Assembly: GCA_030248295.1 (NCBI GenBank)
Contig: JASANH010000872.1
Span: 23,948-87,947, forward strand
Origin: Mesodorylaimus sp. YZB2_4
Taxonomy: Eukaryota; Nematoda; Enoplea; Dorylaimida; Dorylaimidae
DNA length: 64,000 bases
Reading direction: 5' to 3'
Part shown: in pieces, positions 45,815 through 55,006 of the stretch
Position numbering within the stretch: position 1 is the stretch's first letter
Layout of the letters: each line of letters starts with the position of its first letter
Translations under genes and position numbers: made by a program
The notes under the pieces: generated by a model
The model's input: the letters and a program-made list of their open reading frames with translations, nothing else
Told to the model about the DNA's origin: nothing
Database searches by the model: none

Positions 45815-45965
45815 TTGTAGGCGGTCTTAACCAGTAATCCATGGGCGCAAGTGCACATTCCGTTTCATGTTTCTGTTTGTCTTTGGTTTGAAAGAAGGCG
45901 TATAAAGGTCAAGTCACCCAATTCTCTCAGTTTATCTATGCGAGGACATGCGGTTTTTTTGGGCG

Positions 45966-47027
45966 AACCTAGCTTGTAGCAAAAAAACGAAAACCGGTTT
46001 TATTATTTACAAAAAAAGTTATGACAGACTCAAAACTTTTAGACCAGCCGATGCTCACAGTGGAACTAGGGCTTAGGATGGCTGGTCTACTCAGCCACAA
46101 GAAAAAGAAGAGGTGGCCCAACATGCTAGGCACTTCACACAGCGTGGAATCGCTCACACACACATACTGTATGCATGCATTGATATGTCAGCGTACCAGC
46201 TGTGCTGTTTCACATGAGCACCCTGAACACGCCAAAGCTGGCGCTGCGAGTAAAGTGATATGGCTTATCGTTTAAGGCCAAACCCTTGAGCGACACTGAG
46301 AAATGTTCCCCTCCCCCTTCTTCCAACTTCATGTTCATGCTCATGGCTTATCATATCAGTAATGAGCGATTTACCTACGCCGCGAGTCGAACACTCTCGA
46401 CTAACAATAAGAGCGACGGCCACTAAACGCATAGCCCGAGAATTAGACACTCCTAGCCCACTTTCTGGACTACGAGCACAGGATTGCATGGTCCTCCGCT
46501 CGTTGTCACGATAAGTCGTCGTGTTTGTATTTTTTTTTTTGTGGGGTGGGTCCTGCGCCGCCTGAGTTCCCCACGGGACTTCCAACCCGTTATGCCTATA
46601 GCCGGCCAGCAGTCATGATATGCTAAGCGAGGCCGTGAGGTGACCAGCTCTCACGGCAGCGTCCCTCTGCGCGTCTCCACTAGGAGCACCTCCACGCGAG
46701 GGCATCCTAGACCAGGCACCGACGGATCGAACCCGGAACGAGTCCAGCCACACGCTCCCAAGCAATACGGGGAGACGAATGCCGAACCGCTGCACCACCG
46801 CGGCCGCTAAGTCGTCCTGTTGATATTCATGCAGAAAAAGCAGCTTCTGCTTAGACATATTCCCTAAACCGTGGTTGCGCTTAGCAGTGGCCGAGTAGAC
46901 CAGCCATCCTGAGCTCTGGTTCCGCTGTGAGCATTGGCTGGTCTGAAAGTTTCAAGTCTGTCAGAACAGACTTTTTTTGAAATAATTCTTACTAGGCTGG
47001 GGTACGACTCGAGCCAGCTAGGTGTTA
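45966..47027. mobile_element. Long-inverted-repeat element with nested SINE
   Basis: 46,021-46,105 (ATGACAGACTCAAAACTTTT, then AGACCAGCCGATGCTCACAG and GGATGGCTGGTCTACTC) is repeated in inverted form at about 46,893-46,985, with roughly 85-90% identity by eye. The outer parts also match (ACCTAGCT at both ends). The interior has no transposase and carries the SINE-A copy. It is best read as a non-autonomous foldback or DNA element; exact ends and target duplication are uncertain. Confidence 0.6.
46610..46808 (-). mobile_element. tRNA-derived SINE (SINE-A), best copy
   Basis: On the minus strand the head reads GCGGTGGTGCAGCGGTTCGG (A box) and, after about 45 bp, CCGGGTTCGATCCG (B box, 46,722-46,736). 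The body has GAGGTGCTCCTAGTGGAGAC and GAGAGCTGGTCACCTCACGG. It is found again, truncated or diverged, at 18.9 kb and 31.7 kb. A non-autonomous element transcribed by RNA polymerase III; partner LINE not seen. Confidence 0.75.
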
Positions 47028-47139
47028 CTAGGTATGCATCGCAGTAATGCCCCAGATAAAGGTCTAGACTGCCCTTTGAAAAAACACTGCTTTCCTGACA
47101 CCCAACAATATTTTAAGCGAGCAGATTATTAACATGCAC

Positions 47140-47280
47140 ATTTTTCAAAAATACGATATTTAAGGCGTTAACGATATTTTTTAAAACGCGTTAACCACTA
47201 ACGATAACGACATCTTTTAAGCGCTTTATCGCACGGCTGACGATAACGGTATATTTTTTTGCTAACCATATCAACCTTAA
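47140..47280. repeat. GTTAACGATAAC-rich degenerate repeat
   Basis: TAACGATA/TTAACG units recur at least five times, with AAAACGCGTTAACC and TTTTAAGCGC between them. This may be part of a degraded inverted-repeat element just outside the gypsy insertion. Confidence 0.4.
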
Positions 47281-47395
47281 AACCCCCCTTGGTTAATTTA
47301 TGATATAAGTCACGCCGAAAAATAAATTTTCGCTTTTCATTTTAAACGATACCTTTAAGATACCCTCTGTTAGTAGATACCCCCCAGTGTGCAGC

Positions 47396-47786
47396 TGAAA
47401 TCCTTGGCTCGCCCTAGGGCACACTAGGGCTGACCAGAGGATGGCCCAAGTCAGGAACAGTACCACGCAGTCCACGGACACCTTGTAATATCGTTTATTG
47501 CCACCACACCACAAGGGCCGTGTAGACTCACAATTCGGGGAGCAGCCGCACGTGTCGGCCGTCAAAGGGGTTCTGACGGGCCTGAGCCCGAAGTGCTCAC
47601 AGAGCAGTTCAGATCAGGTGATCCAGACTAGTTCTCAACTGATGTCTGCAATCAGACCAGCCACTCGACCTCAACCTCGCTCTCAGTCTCGTGCTGGCCC
47701 TGACATAGGAGAGGCGGACCGGTTCCCTGAACCAGTACACACATAGGCCGGAGGACATGACACATGCCTAGTCCATGCCTATTACA
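47396..47786 (-). repeat. Gypsy 3' LTR
   Basis: Same as 58,753-59,143 except about four substitutions (three near 47,640-47,660 and one near 47,749). Begins TGAAATCC and ends ATTACA on the plus strand. Confidence 0.95.
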
Positions 47787-47800
47787 TTCCTCCCCTCCTT
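47787..47800 (-). promoter_or_regulatory. Polypurine tract
   Basis: AAGGAGGGGAGGAA on the minus strand, immediately upstream of the 3' LTR, as required for plus-strand DNA priming. Confidence 0.85.
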
Positions 47801-49877
47801 AAAAGAAGCGTGACCCCACGCTTCCCGTGAAAAGTAGGGCACCTTCGATTAAGGGATCCGGAGAAAAGTCCAGGTCGTCAGGCTAAGAAAGCAGAGATCA
47901 GAGACTGAACCAGTGGGAGAAAGGTCCAGCAAAAGGCGAGACCAGGGCGTAACCGGAGTCAGTGGAGACCAAAACGGATAGTCCACTGCCGTCGTCCAGC
48001 GAGTCCCCCAGGTGACACGAGCATAAGCGACTCCCCAGACGGCCCTATGGTCCACCGAGGCGCACACCAAAGTACCTGGGTTCAGCAATGCTCAACACCA
48101 CACGTCAACCCAGCCCCAATCACAACATCACAGAACATCACACGTTCTTCATGGCTGGGCGACGGCTGCTGAAATGGAAGAGGAGCACCACCCAGGCACA
48201 CTGCCAGAGAATCATCGAGCAATGGGAGACCCCGTGACCTAAGCATGACCCTGAAGCCCGAAAAGGGGTCAAGGATCGTGCATTGACACAACCAGGGATC
48301 GCCCAGTATGTGCGCAAACTTGGTGTGAACAGAGACCAGAAACAGTCCAGACTCTGTAACCCAGTCCAGATGACGAAAGACTGGGCGGGCAAATAATGCA
48401 CCAAACCTCAGCAAATCAAAAATAATCCCCACAAAATCTACCACACGGCTGAGGCTGGGCCAGAAATAGTCTAGCCCATAAAGAAAACAGGACCGAAAAG
48501 AGTTCAGTCCGTAAAATACCCACGCAAACACACACAGGGTTAATCCAATTAGCCAAAAACCCTGTTAGCCCAACTTACGACGAATCACTCCACCATCGGC
48601 ACCGGGCAAGGAATCGCCTCGCCGGCCACCGTAGCTGCGACGAACTCATCGCCATCAGCCGACATCCGAACGTCCGAAACCAAAGATTCGTCGTTGCAGA
48701 ACGGGAAACCACCACCAACCGGATCCAATCGTCGAACGAAGCAAATAGCTGACGCGACGGCCAATCCATAATTGTCCACGGCTGGTCCATGGGGACGCCG
48801 GCGATGTCAGAAGCCGGTCGGAATGCCGTGGGGTAATGCGGTAAATAGAAGAAGGGTTTGCGAATCACCCATCGTTTGAATCCACTGGCACCATGAATCA
48901 CGACCGCTGCTGGACAGTCGAACTGCAGCTCGTAGACGTACCGCGACATATCCTGGCCGAAACACAACGGAACCATGAACGAGTTCCTTTATTGTGGAGG
49001 CGCGACCATCGAAAACCCGAAGGGAACACCGTTCAGGTCCGCAAACCGAACCAGAGGCCACATGGCGGTCTAGTTCAGCGACTTCGCATGAACCATCTCA
49101 GATTTTGGCATCCAAGTCACGCAACCCATTCGCAGTATCGACGGGCAGACCCAAATACAGATAACTGCCTTATCATGATACATAACTGCCATATCCGAGG
49201 CACCGGCCACTGAAGCCATAACGGGTTCAGTGCTGGGTGCTGAAATCGTTGCTGAGAAAATGGGAGCACTGGCGACCGAAGCCATCGCGGGTTCAGTGCC
49301 AGGTCCCGTCGTGTCCATAGCCGATGAAGATGCGTCGGCCACCGCAGCCTGTGCTGAAACGGTGCCGGACGTCGCTGACGAGATCGAGGAATAATCCATT
49401 CCGATACCCGCGACCGAAAAAACGAATACTCGAAAATAATACCTGAAATAACCAACACCTGAGTACGACAAGGCGCAATACCCGTACCGGTGATACCGAC
49501 TAAATACTTGAGCAATTCCTTGCGGAATGCACCGAGATTTGACGAAAAATAAAAGAATTATTCACCGGGTCTAAAGCTCTCATTTTTTAAAGCTCGAGAC
49601 ACCCAGCCAACCAACCAAAACGAAATTAGTACCAAAACGATTAGTAAGGCACTAATTGAGACCAAAAAGAAAAAGAAAACGAAAACCCAACACCAAAAAA
49701 TCGAATGATCACCGATCGATCGAAAAATCAAACGAAAATAACTTGTGGCGTCACGCGAGCCCACCTTAGGAAAATTTTCCAGGCGGCGCACATGACGAGA
49801 CCATCTTGAAGTAGACCTACTGAGCAACGTGTACCACCACGAAGATGCTCAGGCGCGGGAAGTTCAAATTCCGAAAA
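47801..49877 (-). pseudogene. Post-pol region of the gypsy element; decayed ORF of unknown function
   Basis: Between the pol stop and the polypurine tract lie about 2.1 kb with several minus-strand open segments (49,070-49,471; 48,575-48,976; 48,082-48,531). The 48,575-48,976 frame continues upstream in frame past a TAA (just above 48,976) for about 25 codons, which suggests a longer ORF broken by a stop. The 49,070-49,471 segment is Ala/Ser/Thr-rich and repetitive. I see no fusion-peptide, furin site or clear envelope signature, so I do not call it env. It may be an accessory or captured gene. Confidence 0.45.
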
Positions 49878-52505
49878 TCACATATCGCAGTCCAGATGCA
49901 CACAGGGCGCATAGGGGCAGCGATACACTGAAGTGAATCGGACCGGAGCTGTACCTCCGTCAAGATTGGCCTCTGGCAAAGTGCCAGCCAATCGCATATC
50001 TTCGATTGCACAAATCGCTTGGTGAATCGCTTCCTTCAAACGACCCACCTTACCCTTGTGCTTCTGGGGAATGAAATTCTTTAATTTCAGCTTTGCCTGG
50101 AAGAACTGCTGATGCGTGGCAAAATCGCGTATCGCTGTTTCCCGCAGAACCGCATACTCCCCGTCATCGTTCAGGAACTGCACCTGATATACCTGTTCCA
50201 GGTTGACCTTGGACACGGAAGACGCATGTGCCTTCTTGATCGGTGCATCGTCGAGGTCACCAGGGCACGAATCCGGGCCCAGGCCTGTAATACGACCTGG
50301 CCACCACAGAAAACCCATGACCTTTGCCCAAACGTACTGACCAACGTGGAAAGATTGCGTAGCAGGCGGGACAGTCATCGTCGAACTTGTATTCGAGGTA
50401 GGCTTGTCCTGTAATGGAATAGGCTGATCAGCATTATCTGCACTACCCTCCACCTGCTCTGAAAGACCCATGTCCTTCGTCGGTATGCGCTCTGCATCAG
50501 CGGACACATCTTCCACTGCCGCAGCTCGTTCCAGGCGTTCCGTCGTCTTGACTAAATGCTGTGGGTGCCATCGTTCAATCGGCTTCGACGGATCCTGCAG
50601 ATTGCGGATCAACACGCCCGACTCACCCATCAGCTTCACCACTTCGTATGGACCTAACCAGTGAAAACTCAATTTCCTAGAAAGGCCAGGTTTGAAGTGA
50701 TAATTCGGCTTACGAACCCAATCTCCAACTTTCAACGACAGAGGACGTGCCGTTTTGTCATACTGCAACTTCTGACGAAACTGATTGAGTTCGATGTTCT
50801 GACGTACCTTCGCATCGATACTTGCCATGCGGATCCGCAAGTGATCCACATACTCAGTGCCTTGTACCGATTCGGTACGAGGTTGAGCGAGCAAAGTATC
50901 CAATGCCGTGGGCGGGTCCCTTCCATGCGACATGAGATACGGGGAAACACCCGTCGTCGTGTGCGGTGTATGCCGATAATGCATCATTATCAGCTGCAGT
51001 CGGTTATCCCAATCATGTTGATTAGGATGCACGTAGCATGCCATGGAGAACCCGATTAACTTGTTCAAATTTTCGACATTACCATTGCATTGCGGGTGAT
51101 AGGGTGTTGTCGAGACTTTCTTCACTCCCAGTTCCTTGCAAAGTCGTAAAACGAGCTTTGACAAGAAATTAGAGCCCCGATCGCTAAGGAGCACCCGAGG
51201 ACATCCGTGTCGAGTGATCCACCCATCGACAAGCAGGCGAGCAATGCGTGCTGCCTTTTGATCGGGCACCGCATATGCCTCAGCCCACTTGGTGAATATG
51301 CACATAATCACAACCACGAACCTGTTACCATGATCAGAGGTTGGAAATGGACCTTGTACATCGATGGCAATCATGTCGAAAGGCGCTGTGCGTTTAATGA
51401 TCTCTAACGGCGGTCGTTCGTATCGATGAGGTGCCCTAAAACGCGCACACGTATTGCACTCGGCACACCAGGCCCTGAGATCGCGTCGCATCGTGGACCA
51501 GAAATACTTGATCCTCAGCGCAGAGAACAGTCGATCGAAACCAGGGTGGTTCGCATCCTTATGGGCAGCATCGAAAATGAATCGACGCAGCTCTGACGGG
51601 ACCACCACTCTGTCGTGAAGATACGTTCCTTCGACCAACCTGCTCTCGTGATGCCATCTGTGCATAAGAATGCCCTCGTCGTCCAGCAGATAGCTCTTCG
51701 CCAAATTCGCGATTCTGGGAGGTTGATTGTAATCACCCTGCAAAAATGCAATGATACGTCCCATTTCGTCATCATCCCGCTGCATCTTCTTCAGAAGGTC
51801 CCGGGATGGTGCATCAGGAAATGCATCGGCTGCTATTTTAGCCATGTCAATCCCCAACTCGTCCGATTCCAATTGCGTTGCCGGATCTAATTCGTCCCGC
51901 AACTCCAAATCGCATTCAGAGTCGGAGTCGTCGGAGAGATTGACATCCGGTTGCACTTCTAATTCCAACGTGGCATCTGTGTCTGGAGACCCTACCGTAG
52001 TCCAGACAGATGCTCCCACCACATGTTTCGCTTCTGCAATCGCGACGGCACATTCATTGAACATGCCCTCATATCCATCTTCATTACACTCCTCAGAGAT
52101 TGAGTCTAAGGGACCAGACGATGCCAGAGCAACAAAGTGGTCTAGCCAATTGACTGGGAGAGGCACTGGTAGGACCTCACGCACTGGAGCCAATGGGATA
52201 TCGTCGATAATCGCGCTTGGAGCCTCCACCACAGACTCGTCCTCGCTTCCCGTATCCGTTGCTGCCGTGACGCAGATCATGGGTACACCGGGCTCTGTGA
52301 CAGGAGTTTGCTCACCGTCACCATCAGTCGCTTCGCCACCGTTGGAGATACCAGAATCCAACTCGATCGTGACTGCTTGCGGCAATAAGGCGATCAATGC
52401 GGAAGGGCCACACGTCGAACACCGTTTGGTGGGTGACAATGCCGAGAACAGCGTAGCATCGGCTGCTGGCATGCATGATAGAAAATCGGCGGCGCCATTG
52501 TCACA
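49878..52505 (-). CDS. pol: Gypsy pol: integrase with C-terminal PWWP domain
   Basis: The frame (864 codons counted from 52,472) follows the RT/RNase H frame after one TGA. After an acidic linker (to about residue 230) comes the HHCC zinc finger (H304, H309, C339, C342). The DDE core follows with D371 ('IAIDVQGPFP'), D431 ('LLSDRGSNF') and E467 ('GNVENLNK'), giving a canonical D-X35-E. The GPY/F module is at 605-625 ('WLGPYEVVKLM'). Residues 708-800 form a PWWP domain: 'VGQYVWAKVMGFLWWPGRI', a loop, then 'VYQVQFLNDDGEYAVL' and a C-terminal helical part. PWWP domains bind methylated H3K36 nucleosomes through an aromatic cage; W724 aligns with the cage Trp of LEDGF. In chromoviruses the same position carries a chromodomain. 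The core is uninterrupted, which argues for recent constraint. Confidence 0.92.
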   Translation of the reverse strand, partial: CDNGAADFLSCMPAADATLFSALSPTKRCSTCGPSALIALLPQAVTIELDSGISNGGEATDGDGEQTPVTEPGVPMICVTAATDTGSEDESVVEAPSAIIDDIPLAPVREVLPVPLPVNWLDHFVALASSGPLDSISEECNEDGYEGMFNECAVAIAEAKHVVGASVWTTVGSPDTDATLELEVQPDVNLSDDSDSECDLELRDELDPATQLESDELGIDMAKIAADAFPDAPSRDLLKKMQRDDDEMGRIIAFLQGDYNQPPRIANLAKSYLLDDEGILMHRWHHESRLVEGTYLHDRVVVPSELRRFIFDAAHKDANHPGFDRLFSALRIKYFWSTMRRDLRAWCAECNTCARFRAPHRYERPPLEIIKRTAPFDMIAIDVQGPFPTSDHGNRFVVVIMCIFTKWAEAYAVPDQKAARIARLLVDGWITRHGCPRVLLSDRGSNFLSKLVLRLCKELGVKKVSTTPYHPQCNGNVENLNKLIGFSMACYVHPNQHDWDNRLQLIMMHYRHTPHTTTGVSPYLMSHGRDPPTALDTLLAQPRTESVQGTEYVDHLRIRMASIDAKVRQNIELNQFRQKLQYDKTARPLSLKVGDWVRKPNYHFKPGLSRKLSFHWLGPYEVVKLMGESGVLIRNLQDPSKPIERWHPQHLVKTTERLERAAAVEDVSADAERIPTKDMGLSEQVEGSADNADQPIPLQDKPTSNTSSTMTVPPATQSFHVGQYVWAKVMGFLWWPGRITGLGPDSCPGDLDDAPIKKAHASSVSKVNLEQVYQVQFLNDDGEYAVLRETAIRDFATHQQFFQAKLKLKNFIPQKHKGKVGRLKEAIHQAICAIEDMRLAGTLPEANLDGGTAPVRFTSVYRCPYAPCVHLDCDM
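50073..50351 (-). other. PWWP domain coding segment within integrase
   Basis: Codons for residues about 708-800 of the integrase frame. The signature is 'GFLWWP' (50,298-50,315), with Leu in place of the first Pro. It is preceded by 'VWAK', the usual first strand, and followed after an approximately 30-residue insertion by a strand with 'VQF'. A Thr/Ser/Pro-rich linker of about 60 residues separates it from the GPY/F region. Confidence 0.88.
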
Positions 52506-54400
52506 TCATTTCGCGTGTGTAATGCTGAAAGTATAATCTTGCAATTGCATAAGCCACTTACCGCGACGTCCTTCCAAGTCCTTCTCCTTGTACCAGTACA
52601 AGAGAGGCTTGTGATCCATGTACACTTCGAAGGACCATCCGTATAAATAATGTCGATATTGTTTGATCGCCCAATGAATAGCAAGGCACTCCCGATCGAT
52701 CGTCGGGTGCCTCTGCTCGGCTGGTGACAGAGTTCGTGAGATGAACCCAATAGCCCATGCGTGCTTCGGCTTCTTCGGATCATACTGCTCCAGGACAGCA
52801 CCTATGGCAAAACTACTTGCATCAGTGCTGAGTCTGAAAGGCAGTGAGAAGTCAACATATCGCATGACTGGATACGTTACCAGTGCTTCTCGCAGATCTT
52901 CGAATTCTTTTTGATGTGTATCCGTCCATTCCCATCGCACGTTTTTTTTCAAGAGTTCTCGCAGAGCCTTGGTTCTACGAGCAAACCCCTCGACGAACGA
53001 TCGATAGTAACTGGCCAACCCCATAAATTTGTGGAGTTGGTCTGTGTTCGTCGGAATTGGGAAATTTTGGATTTTGTCCCGCTTATCATCTGTGATCGAA
53101 ACACCCTCGGCACTAATGCAATGGCTCAAGTACTCGACTCGGTCCATGCCAATAGCGCACTTGGATGGTTCAAGCATCAGATGTGCCTCCCGCAGACGTC
53201 CAAATACTGTGTTCAGATGCTCGACATGTTCGTCCAGTGTCTTGCTGAACACGATGATATCGTCCAGATAGCATAGGGTGTAAATCCACAGCAATCCAGA
53301 CAATGTCATCTCCATGCACCTTTGGAACTCCGCAGGTGCGTTGCAGAGTCCAAATGGCATGTTGACGTACTCCCAGAAGCCGAAGGGGCAAACGAATGCC
53401 GTTTTTTCAGCCGTTTCTGGGTCCAAGGGTATTTGACTATACCCCGACGTCATGTCGAACACTGAAAAATACTTCGACCCACGCAGTGCATCCAACATTT
53501 CATGAATGTTGGGCAGTGTGTGGGCGTCCTTCTTCGTTACCTTATTGATGGCACGGAAGTCGACGCACATCCTCCAATCGCCCGTTTTCTTGCGCACCAA
53601 TACGATCGGCGATGCCCATGGAGAACGTGAGGGTCGAATCCACCCCAGGCGCAATAACTTCGCGACTCCCTCCTGGATGATTGGCTTCTGACTTTCGGCT
53701 AGTCGTCGAGGACGGGCCATGATTGGTTTTGCGTCCCCGGTATCGATATGATGTTTAGCCAAATGTGTGCCACCAATTTCTTCCTTTTTCAGGGTGAAGA
53801 CGTCCGAATTACATGCGACCACCGCACGGACACGCTGTTCGTCTCGCTCTGAAAGGTTGCCATTTCCGAATTTGAGCTTACCCAATAGTTCTTTTTGACG
53901 CTTCGGATCATGCTGGTCAATCGGAGCTCGGTGTAGGCGATTGGGCTTCGGCCGCCCATCTTTTTTCCATGCCGTGTGCAGCCACAGTTCTTCATGTCTC
54001 ACGAATTCGACCTCAGGCCTGATTGGCGTGTATGAACCAGGCGCCAACTCTGCGGGTTGATCCGAAATAACCGCCTTAATCCTCCAAAACGGAGGCGCTT
54101 TCTTGTCGAACGGAAATGGACTTGGTATTTCCCATTGTAGACCAGATTTCCCTGGATCCGTCCTCCGATTGTAACGGAATGTCACTCGGAACGGTTCCAA
54201 CTCAGAGAGAAATCCCACATTCATATTTCTTGGCAGAATCTGAGCCACTTCTGCCAGATTCACTAAAGGGACCAGAAATTGTCCGGTCCTTTTATCAGGT
54301 CGTACCACAGTCCTGGGCATCATGACTGGTAGTTCCATAGGCATCGGGTCGAAGAGCACATCGCGTCCCCGATATACGACGAGGTGCGACGGCTGTGGTG
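52506..54400 (-). CDS. pol: Gypsy pol: reverse transcriptase and RNase H, ended by a TGA
   Basis: 617 codons in the same frame as integrase (54,359-52,506). The N-terminal part resembles the spacer after protease ('LFDPMPMELPVMMPRTVV'). RT has 'GWIRPSRSPWASPIVLVRKK', 'RMCVDFRAIN', 'FSVFDMTSGYSQI', 'FGLCNAPAEFQRCM' and the catalytic 'YLDDIIVFS'. RNase H has its acidic residues in 'LSTDASSFAIGAVL', 'IDRECLAI' and 'VYMDHKPLL'. It makes DNA from the element RNA. The stop TGA (52,506-52,508) falls inside the conserved RNase H tail, just before 'CDNGAADFLS', so it is a nonsense change and not the natural end. Another TGA lies at 54,402-54,404. All catalytic residues are intact. Confidence 0.93.
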
Positions 54401-54552
54401 ATCACATGCCGACGAGCTCCAACCTGAGTGGCGTTAGCCATTCGAGCGGATGCTCGGAATAAGTCTTGAGGCGTACGATGCACTGGTACGTCAACACCGG
54501 CCAACGCACCAGCCGTGTACCGAACTCATTCTTGGTCGGTATCGTATTGCCA

Positions 54553-54906
54553 TCAATGCAGACTCGTGTTGAAATCTTCTCCCAGTAGCACGGAATATTT
54601 TTCATACTCTGAAACGTAGAATGGGACATTAGGTGCAATTTTACCACTGATTTTGATATCCAAACGAGCAATGCCAATAATTGGCATCGGTTTACCATCC
54701 CCATCAACACAATGATCGATGTCTGGGGGCTCCAGTTTGGACCGATCGTATCGTTTTCGTTCTATCGCTTTCATTGTTTCCTCTGAAATCAGGGTAATTC
54801 TTGCACAACTATCCACATACGCACGAGTCTTATGACGACTAATCGAGACGTCAATCTGCGGAAGAGACAGACGTCTCGTTACCATCGTTCGCCCATCGCT
54901 CGCCAT
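54553..54906 (-). CDS. Gypsy aspartic protease, altered active site
   Basis: A 117-codon frame lying in +1 relative to Gag and with RT in +1 relative to it. It has the retropepsin pattern: 'AYVDSCARITLISEE' (active-site turn), a middle strand 'MPIIGIARLDIKI', and 'YSVLLGEDF' near the end. In active enzymes the turn reads Asp-Ser/Thr-Gly; here the Gly codon is TGT (Cys). The frame stays open upstream of its ATG back into the Gag 3' end, so expression by frameshifting is possible. The match ends at 54,553, after which the similarity continues in the RT frame. Protease function is doubtful. Confidence 0.75.
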   Translation of the reverse strand: MASDGRTMVTRRLSLPQIDVSISRHKTRAYVDSCARITLISEETMKAIERKRYDRSKLEPPDIDHCVDGDGKPMPIIGIARLDIKISGKIAPNVPFYVSEYEKYSVLLGEDFNTSLH

Positions 54907-55006
54907 GCATACACCGTACGGCCCGTAGCCTGCCTCTGCAAAAGATAGTTTTACAGTGGGTACGTTCTGGGGGGGGAAGGGAATAAATAGTGGATAGGCG
55001 GCACAC

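Noticed and set aside
47801..49877. Envelope gene of an errantivirus-like element
   Set aside because: No signal peptide, fusion peptide, cleavage site or transmembrane arrangement could be supported.
51751..52536. 261-codon plus-strand ORF, Ser/Thr-rich
   Set aside because: It is the antisense of the integrase N-terminal linker; low-complexity reading caused by the acidic codons on the other strand.
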